Source: Smittium culicis (lineage: Eukaryota; Kickxellomycota; Harpellomycetes; Harpellales; Legeriomycetaceae). From it: 26,076 nucleotides of DNA. Of the stretch, positions 22,732-26,076 are shown one piece after another (the first letter of the stretch is position 1; each line of letters begins with the position of its first letter). The translations under genes were made by a program, and so were the position numbers. The DNA lies in the NCBI GenBank assembly GCA_001970855.1, contig LSSN01001841.1, positions 1 to 26,076 of the forward strand, read 5' to 3'. The notes under the pieces are model-generated. The model had not been told where the DNA came from, ran no database searches, and worked only from the letters and a program-made list of their open reading frames with translations.

Positions 22732-23170
22732 GTCTATGTTAGGCACAAATGGAGGAGTAAAGACAGGGCTAAGGTTGGACTGAGACTGAAACTAAGACTA
22801 AGACTAAGATAGTGTTATTTTTTTAATTTTATAGGGATAATATATTTAGTGGGATAAATATTATAAAATAAATAACACGCTTAGATTTTCTGAAAGATGG
22901 AAAAAGGTTGCCCTTTTATGATTTTGAAAAAAAATCTAAATGATATTATTAAATACAGATAATTATAAAATAATTAATAATTTTCAAATAATCGCTTGAG
23001 GAATATTATGAAATGTTCTAGAAGGTTTTAGAAGCGACTGGAAATAATCTATGGATAACATTACATTGTATTCCAAAATTTTCCATGATATTCTTTGAAG
23101 TTCTATAATGTTCCATTGTATTCCATAATTTTTCATAAAGTTCAAGAGTGTTTTTGTGCATAACAGTCTA
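22732..23170. repeat. 5-bp target-site duplication GTCTA around the solo LTR
   Basis: GTCTA occurs at 22732-22736 and 23166-23170, immediately outside the TG...CA ends. The RT alignment breaks at the first copy and resumes at the second. Confidence 0.75.
22737..23165. mobile_element. Solo LTR (429 bp)
   Basis: Starts TGTTAGGCACAAA and ends TTTGTGCATAACA, a 13-bp inverted end with one mismatch in TG...CA form, flanked by GTCTA duplications. It does not code. Inside are a TAAGAC repeat tract (about 22777-22808), a hairpin GTGTTATTT/AAATAACAC (22812-22820 and 22870-22878), and repeated TTCCA(T/A)..TATTCCA words near 23080-23130. TG...CA ends with a 5-bp duplication are standard for LTR retrotransposons. 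One LTR alone implies that recombination removed the internal part. Whether it is Ty1/copia or Ty3/gypsy type cannot be told. Confidence 0.8.
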
Positions 23171-23720
23171 TGACTTCGCCGCAAACATTAATCAAGGATA
23201 TAAGATCAGTTTTTTCGTGGGAGCGAGAACGTGACTTTATAGTTTTTTCGCACTTGGACGATCTCATGATCATAGAATAATCCAAAGAGAATTGCAGTAT
23301 TCACACAATCACGATCCAGAAAAAACTCATGGAACACATATTCTTGATAAAAAAGCAGAAATAAGAGACTATTTCAAGGCAGTAAATAAACCATCTGCAA
23401 TGAACATCAATACCAGGGAATTTTTATTGAAATTATCGTTACCCAAGGTCAAGTAACTACGACGGGAAGCTGCAAAATTATTGAATACTGGGCTGAAAAC
23501 ACATAGATATATCTAGTTTCATTGAAAAGGCACAGTAGATGTCGGCTACAATTCTATCTAGTATCCTTATGCTCAGGAGGTTGTTGGAGATAAATATAAA
23601 GATATTCTTAAAATTCAAGGCATGTACATCGATCCTCAAATTGACACCGGAAGCCAGGGGGAAACTTAAATTCCGGAGAAAACATCTCTACAAGTGAAAT
23701 TGTCGCTCTTTACTACTTTT

Positions 23721-24360
23721 AACACCAGAAATGAAGATTTTTACATATGCCAGCAACTCTGGATGAAAAGTAGTTTTGGGCTCTCATTACTACTCTGGAT
23801 AGTAGAGTTGATTCCTATATTTGATAAATATCAATTCCAAAGAGCTCTTGACCATATTTTACAGACTTCAGTTCCGATTAATCTTTTGTGGATTAGAATT
23901 AGTCTATTTAGACAAAAATTCCTCACTTGTTTACATGGGAAAGTTTGGGGACACCATTTCTCCAGTCTTACTGTGATTCGCGGAGAATGTCTGGGCTCAC
24001 TTAATGAAGACGCAGACCCGACCAGATATAACATATGTGCTATCTACACTGAATTCAGCGGATTTAAAAAGCCTATTGACTGCACTAACAGAATGGTCCT
24101 TGACACAGACGAAGTCCAAACAAAAAAACCAGATCTGAAGTTCACAAGACGTAGACATGTTTTTATCGTGCGCAAACAACACGATGGTCACTTCCTACAG
24201 TTATTTTCTGCACAAAGAATCAAAAGTTCAGATCTATCTAATGATAGGATGGTCGAAGTGGAATAATCCGTACTGCTGCCCCCCTTGGAACTTGATTCTG
24301 CAGACAATCATGAAGTTCAAGCGAAAGAGACTGACTATAAAATTGATCAATCCAATGTGA
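23721..24360 (+). pseudogene. DIRS RNase H and methyltransferase-like domains, decayed
   Basis: The RNase H start reads PEMKIFTYASNSG. The family has T-D-A-S, so the catalytic Asp is replaced by Tyr, and the following Trp is TGA (23764). A second Trp position is TAG (23800). After a poorly readable stretch, ALTEWSLTQ (24082) matches the end of RNase H. Then VDMF (24151), GWSKWNNPYCCPPWNLI and LTIKLINPM match the DAM-like domain of DIRS elements. NPYCCPPW occupies the place of the methylase catalytic motif. All pieces are in one frame with stops between them. Confidence 0.75.
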
Positions 24361-24479
24361 AAGACAGAAATCTGGTATTAGTACCTAAAAACAAGGCCAA
24401 TGGGATCACTGATACACATACCAGAAACACAGGTGATACCAGATCCCACAAGCGGAAAGTCATCACTGACTGAGAAAAA

Positions 24480-25516
24480 AAGTTTTCATCTTGTGACTTG
24501 GCGAATCAGCAGGGTACCTACAAAGGCCAAGGCTTATCCAGTACAGCAATAAAGTTTTTGTTTCAAAATCAGAGAAATATAAAACAAAAATCAGTATACC
24601 ACGGTACTAAACAAGCATTCTTGAAATTTTTGGAAGCTAGTACAACCAGCAAACATTTTCTGCTATAAATGAGGTTAATTATTTGGCAGGATTTTTAACA
24701 GATAAGAAACTGGCTGTAGCAATAATGTTAAACAAAAAATATGCTAATTGTCAATTAACTGAGTATCCAGAAATCTTAAGTGAGGTTGAGTACATAGTAT
24801 TTCTTATACCCGCTCTAAAAGACGCAAAATTAAATCATTAGTTAGATCGCATATAGAAATTATCCCCGTTGTTTTATATTTTATTCAGTTAGGTGTAAAT
24901 GAAAGATAACCAATAAAATTATTAAAAAATTTTTTTTTGACTTTTAGTCATTTTTGACACGTTGCAATCAAACGATATTAATCTTATAAACAATTTGCCT
25001 AGGAGATAGTCGAAGAATTTTTGAGGCTAAATATACTTGCACCTAAGGATAAGAGAGCTCGTGAACGTAGTATAAGGCCTGTAGAGATTAATAGCCATAA
25101 AAAAAAACTACTTTTTTTCTGTGCATGCGTATAGGGTTTACAAGGAAAGAGTAACAACTATATTTGGTCCACGCTCACATGAAAATGATAAAATACTTAT
25201 GGTTAACCACCTTTTCAAATACATCAACTATCACTTAATCATGCTCTCAACCTCAATAATAACCCGCTACCTTCATTCCGTTTCTCAGAGGATTGCTATT
25301 CCATATAGTACGCCAATTCATAAAGCTAGAGCATTAGCTACATCTTTAGCAGCAGAAGCGAGAGTTCCGTCGGATATCATAGTATCTCAGACATTCTGGT
25401 CTAGTTACACTATGTTCGATACATATTATCGCTTATTTCGGGCTCAAAGTATGAATCTAACACAATCAAAATTACCTCTAGAGTCACTTAATATTTCCCC
25501 ATCAAATGATGTATAA
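24480..25516 (+). pseudogene. DIRS tyrosine recombinase, decayed
   Basis: This enzyme inserts the circular DNA copy of the element. Pieces appear in three frames: an N-terminal core (GLSSTAIKFLFQNQRN, 24531), NEVNYLAGFLTDKK (24656-24841), TLQSNDINLI (about 24960), PKDKRARERSIRPVEINSH (25045-25110), and an open C-terminal segment 25121-25516. The last holds HKAR (25319-25330), the H-x-x-R catalytic pair, and FDTYYRLF with the nucleophile Tyr (25427). The first catalytic Arg, normally in an RPSD-like motif, is replaced (LQSND). The C-terminal open frame is a remnant of this gene, not a separate gene. Confidence 0.82.
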
Positions 25517-25561
25517 TAAACAGTTAATTTAGTCTTTAGATTACAATGATCTAATATTATT

Positions 25562-25581
25562 CTAATGATGAGGTCATATAA
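25562..25581 (+). repeat. Candidate internal complementary region of the DIRS element
   Basis: CTAATGATGAGGTCATATAA is the reverse complement of the right terminus 25761-25780 with two mismatches, and lies just inside the right terminal repeat. DIRS elements use such a region to align the ends during circularisation. Only the half complementary to the right end is clear. Confidence 0.5.
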
Positions 25582-25627
25582 TTCCCACCCACCCATCTAA
25601 TGGAATATATTTATAAAATTTTACTTA

Positions 25628-25782
25628 CCTTTTCAAAGACGATAAAGATACTTAGATTACGTACCTTAGTGCTATATTTATTTTAAAAAAAAGTTTTTTT
25701 CTTTTAAGCCTTATTATTAAGTTCAAATGCCAATATTTATGGAATAAAGATGAAAACACATAATATGACCCCATCATTAGTA
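25628..25782 (-). repeat. Right inverted terminal repeat of the DIRS element
   Basis: Reverse complement of the left repeat at 21078-21233. It contains the perfect 22-bp block 25661-25682 and ends TATGACCCCATCATTAG at 25780. The arms differ by small indels in their A/T-rich middle. Confidence 0.82.
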
Positions 25783-25944
25783 TAAATTAGTTGATTGTCA
25801 TCCAAAAACTAAATTAAATTCTTAATTATTAGAACAAAATCTTCACATGTATAAGTGTATTATGCTTCATTGGCCAGATACAATTATGTGTGTTACCTAG
25901 TCTTTATTTAATTTCGAAATCTTTCCTAGATACTAATACTTTAA

Positions 25945-26062
25945 CCCTTAGAAATTTTTCAAATGTTCCAAAATGTTCGAAATTTCGTTATCTGAAATTG
26001 AATTTCAAGAATAATCTAGAAATTTCAAGTTCACCACTAAAATTTCTTTGAAAATGTAAGGG
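25945..26062. mobile_element. 118-bp TTAA-flanked inverted-repeat element
   Basis: TTAA at 25941-25944 and 26063-26066, with ends CCCTTAGAAATTTTTC and GAAAATGTAAGGG. The body is unlike the 189-bp family and is rich in GAAATTTC/TTTCAAG palindromes. The inverted similarity continues outside the TTAA (ATACTTTAA versus TTAAAAGTAT), so TTAA may be part of the repeat and not a target duplication. Confidence 0.6.
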
Positions 26063-26076
26063 TTAAAAGTATGAAA

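Larger units (their letters stand above)
22158..23700 (+). pseudogene. DIRS reverse transcriptase, split by a solo LTR
   Basis: One frame runs 22158-22739 through VGGRL..HAWERLT, EVDSLLSKNEVKEV, GFYSHLFCIPKK, RILLDLGILN, DLKDAFLKILVHEACQKFLR and KKQFRVLKHGL. These are motifs of the fingers and palm of DIRS/Ngaro-type RTs. In-frame stops include TAG 22215 and TGA 22692, both at conserved Trp positions. After the insertion at 22737-23165 the domain resumes with TSPQTLIKD and then SHLDDLM (CAC at 23251), where the family has Y-x-DD. The connection region follows: LRREAAKLLNTG, FIEKAQ, and LTPEARGKL just before the WNGRSL site, where Trp is TGA 23695. Confidence 0.85.
21078..25782 (+). mobile_element. 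DIRS-like tyrosine-recombinase retrotransposon, degraded
   Basis: An element of about 4.7 kb bounded by imperfect inverted terminal repeats. Order on the plus strand: gag (21330), reverse transcriptase (22158), RNase H (about 23720), methyltransferase-like domain (about 24082-24360), tyrosine recombinase (about 24480-25516), then a short internal inverted copy of the right terminus. Inverted terminal repeats, a tyrosine recombinase instead of an integrase, and a gag, RT/RH/MT, YR arrangement define DIRS elements. Stops and frameshifts are spread through all genes, and a 429-bp solo LTR interrupts the RT. The element is a fossil. It is richer in G+C than its surroundings, which suggests it arrived later than the desert around it. 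Confidence 0.9.

Noticed and set aside
22254..24191. Minus-strand ORFs in the DIRS region (22254-22475, 22984-23184, 23831-24034, 23997-24191)
   Set aside because: Antisense or LTR shadows; the plus-strand frames carry the RT, RNase H and methyltransferase motifs.

Overview
The window is about four-fifths A+T and reads as nuclear DNA of a fungus. The only intact protein-coding signal is a pair of spliced genes for the fungal-specific transcription-factor middle homology region (Fungal_trans, PF04082), a domain confined to fungi. The mobile elements (DIRS-type tyrosine-recombinase retrotransposon, TTAA-flanked MITEs, a solo LTR) fit a repeat-rich, AT-rich early-diverging fungus. Entomophthoromycotina would be compatible, but the sequence alone does not fix the taxon.

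Layout. 1-642 (minus strand): 5' part of a Fungal_trans gene that runs off the left edge. 1075-2255: an array of head-to-tail, inverted and nested copies of a ~189-bp MITE flanked by TTAA or TTAG. 3323-5239 (minus strand): a complete four-exon paralogue of the first gene, 521 codons plus stop, with a 22-nt first exon and a 13-nt internal exon. 5880-7470: more MITE copies, including two back-to-back 189-bp copies inside an older one, and A-rich low-complexity DNA. 7470-21077: a ~13.6-kb very AT-rich stretch with no convincing gene. It holds a few isolated MITEs and MITE ends and one relic of a DIRS gag gene near 16.4-16.6 kb. 21078-25782: a DIRS-like element with inverted terminal repeats and a gag, RT, RNase H, methyltransferase-like, tyrosine recombinase order. 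It is heavily mutated and is split in the RT by a 429-bp solo LTR. 25945-26062: a second, 118-bp TTAA-flanked inverted-repeat element.

How the parts relate. The two Fungal_trans genes are tandem duplicates sharing every exon boundary that can be checked, and neither shows a Zn2Cys6 DNA-binding cluster. The MITEs look like piggyBac-type non-autonomous elements (CCC...GGG ends, TTAA duplication), and no transposase gene for them is present here. The DIRS element is dead: several tryptophan codons have become TGA or TAG, as expected from G:C to A:T decay. Exon joins, insertion order and domain assignments were read by eye, without database searches.
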